A DNA stretch of 64,000 nucleotides from Paramacrobiotus metropolitanus (taxonomy: Eukaryota > Tardigrada > Eutardigrada > Parachela > Macrobiotidae). This document shows, piece after piece, positions 61,967 through 64,000 of the stretch. The stretch is taken from NCBI RefSeq assembly GCF_019649055.1, contig NW_026570297.1, positions 186,001 to 250,000 of the forward strand. The letters run 5' to 3'. The translations under genes and the position numbers were made by a program. The notes under the pieces were generated by a model. That model worked only from the letters and a program-made list of their open reading frames with translations. It did not search any database and was not told the origin of the DNA. Every line of letters begins with the position of its first letter. Position 1 is the stretch's first letter.

Positions 61967-63589
61967 TCATGAGCTTGCAGACAGTAGCTTTGCGGGTTCT
62001 GTTATGAATACCCAGTAGGTCTTCATTAATCCTCTTCCCTGAAATAATTGATAACTCATTTGTTCATCGCCCTAATCTAATTACTGCCATACAATGGCTT
62101 ACAATATTACAGTATTCCATTTTAGAATGAATTACGTTAGCTGTACAGATTTGTTTACTAAGTCGCTTTAATACATCGTAAATCTATACTGTACTTTGAG
62201 CGAGATCGTTCCTCGACACTGGAAGCGAAAGATTGGCAAGGTATCCACAAGGAGCTTTGTATCTGGACTGGCCTGAACCTTTTGACCTTTAAAAGAACGA
62301 ACATATCACTTGTCTATAAGTGAATTATCCACAAATAATTCGACTTTTTGGTACCTTCACACGTTGTCGAAAGACGTGAGGTAACATTCACAGTATCGCC
62401 GAATCTGCAGTAATACCGCTGATTGAGAATAGAGTTAATAAATGACTGCAAATTCGCAGAGCTTACAAGCAGTATCTCTGCATGCGAATACCAACGATCC
62501 CGGCAACCAGAGGTCCTGCAACGCAACCACAGTGCGATTTCATTCTTACATAGATGTCAAAAAGCGTTGATCGGGATTAAAGGCAAACCATAGGCGTACC
62601 GCTATGGATGCCGACACAAACTCGGATTTCTTGTCCACCGAATAGCGTGCTGGACATTGACTGCACAACGGCGCATCCGAACTGCAGCGCTTGACCGGCA
62701 TGCTGGCTGCCCGCACAGCGCACGGGAACGCCGCTGACAACCTAATCAATACGTACAAGTACACAAACTATAAACCACGAAGTAATTTATCTGATCGCTG
62801 GTTTACTTAATTCAGTGCGCTGATTTCTTATGCTTGTAATACCGGTAATTACATATCTGTGCACGGAATTGCTGATCACTTAATTTAGTTGTCTAGTTTC
62901 GCACCATGTAATTTTCTGAAATCGTTTCCACTTTGTATACGTCAAAGCGCGACAAAATCCGATCCATGACAATATAAATTTCGTTCAAGATGTTGAACAG
63001 CGTCTCGGGATGACCTTCGGTGGTGATGAAACCAATGTCGCAAATCTTGGTAAATATCACTGTCGCGCTTTCGAACGACTCGGGAGGTATAGATTTTCCG
63101 AATCTTAACGCTTCCGCTATGGTTCTAAAATCATAAATATCGCTATCACAAAAATATACTATAGTATTACCAACCCAGTTGTTAAAAGTTTCGAATTACA
63201 TACGGAGGAAATATTTCCTTCAGTAAAGCTGCGGACTTTGCCATCTCCTCGACAAGGAATCCATTCTGCTCGTGGAAACGAATCTCCAGTTTGTTGGCAT
63301 AGCTGTTAATGTTGTCTAGGAGCAGGTCGAAATACGACTTATTGCCGCTGCGATGGGATACTTTCTCCAGAATTCTGCGGATGACGGTAATCGACGGCCG
63401 TCTGGCCGCGTCTTGCTCGCAGCATCGTGCCGCTAATGACATTGTACAACACGTCGACGAGCGTGGGCGAGGCGTTGTATGGGGATGGCCTCTAATTTCC
63501 TTGTTGACATATGCTGCAATAACGCACGTGCTGGGATTAAACGACACAAATTTGACAAAGTCAAGCGCCACAATACTTTCTATTTTCTA
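61967..63589 (-). CDS. Receptor guanylyl cyclase, paralogue 2 (5' part outside window)
   Basis: Visible exons: about 63589-63204 (its start is uncertain; the alignable part begins near 63465), 63124-62905, 62741-62600, 62515-62467, 62404-62355, 62286-62195, 62038-61967. They encode the end of the kinase-homology domain, the dimerisation helix (NKSYFDLLLDNINSYANKLE) and a full cyclase domain ending KTYWVFITEP. Kept motifs are GIHSG, RYCL, FGDTVN, TSRL and the guanine-reading Glu in KVET. FSDIVGF reads FTKICDI (first metal Asp to Lys) and IGDAY reads ISENY (second Asp to Glu), so two-metal catalysis looks unlikely for a homodimer. Four internal exons have exactly the same lengths as in paralogue 1 (220, 142, 49, 50 bp). 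The ligand-binding and membrane parts are not found up to the right edge; they may lie beyond it. Confidence 0.85.
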
Positions 63590-64000
63590 AAGACAAGACT
63601 GGGGAAAAAAACAGTAATACCTCGTAAGAACTAACAAGTGACCAAAGATGGCTATACAAGAACGTGCAACTTTGAATCTCTCTCTTAATTTATCCTGTTA
63701 CACAAAAACAGCATTACTCTCATTAAGGACACAGAAATGTAAAAGTACGGTACAGTTAATGCAATGCTGTATGCTGAAGAGCAGCAGGACGTCATTTTGT
63801 GGACGATAGGTAAGGCTGTGCAATCATTCTATAATTTGTGGAACGTAAACCTAGTTCTTGCAAAATCCTAGCAGTTTCAATGTTGTACGTGAGTTGGTAT
63901 TAGGCAGCATACATATTACCTGGATCATAAAAATAATAATACTTATTATGATTTTGTGACAAATCGAGTGTGTACTAGTTATTTTAGTGACAGTACCCGA
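63590..64000. other. Right edge: probable intron of receptor cyclase 2
   Basis: No kinase-homology or other coding segment recognised on either strand. If the second cyclase is complete, this is part of an intron. Confidence 0.35.

Noticed and set aside
63600-64000. Search for the kinase-homology part of receptor cyclase 2 at the right edge
   Set aside because: None of the three minus-strand frames shows HG.L..NC or DFG-like motifs; the gene probably continues beyond the window.

Overview
The window is animal nuclear DNA: AT-rich, with spliced genes split by many short introns that have standard GT/AG borders, and no prokaryotic operon features. Gene content (a furrowed-like selectin, a gustatory-receptor-like protein, several receptor guanylyl cyclases and orphan rhodopsin-like GPCRs) points to an ecdysozoan protostome. 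A tardigrade is my best guess, but nothing here proves the phylum. I rebuilt exon chains by matching splice phase and family motifs; the main models close to whole codon counts.

Layout. 1-15.5 kb (+): a class IIa histone deacetylase (HDAC4/5/7/9 type, 14 coding exons, 1039 aa), with a probable TATA promoter and non-coding first exon near 1 kb. 18.6-28.5 kb (+): a furrowed-like transmembrane lectin (18 exons, 1072 aa) with CCP1, an F-type lectin domain, a C-type lectin domain, CCP2-11, one membrane segment and a short tail. 29.0-31.2 kb (+): a secreted fasciclin-domain (FAS1) protein (7 exons, 357 aa). 31.6-36.9 kb (-): a complete receptor guanylyl cyclase (22 exons, 998 aa). 39.9-41.2 kb (-): a rhodopsin-like GPCR. 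42.2-53.5 kb (-): a DUF4140/DUF4139 protein (9 exons, 577 aa) whose large sixth intron holds a DIRS-like tyrosine-recombinase retroelement and whose third intron holds a small DNA element with inverted repeat ends. 54.2-61.0 kb: two paralogous two-exon GPCRs (-) flanking a gustatory-receptor-like gene (+, 3 exons, 483 aa). 62.0 kb to the right edge (-): a second receptor guanylyl cyclase, incomplete in the window, with nearly the same catalytic-domain exon structure as the first.

The right half therefore looks like a chemosensory or peptide-sensing neighbourhood: two receptor cyclases, three GPCRs and one Gr-like receptor within about 32 kb. The most striking feature is that both cyclases replace the first metal-binding aspartate of the catalytic domain with lysine while keeping much of the rest of the fold. 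They may be a retained family of pseudocyclases or heterodimer subunits. Intergenic and intronic DNA also carries several near-perfect hairpins, an exact intron-to-intron duplication inside the furrowed-like gene, and short tandem repeats.
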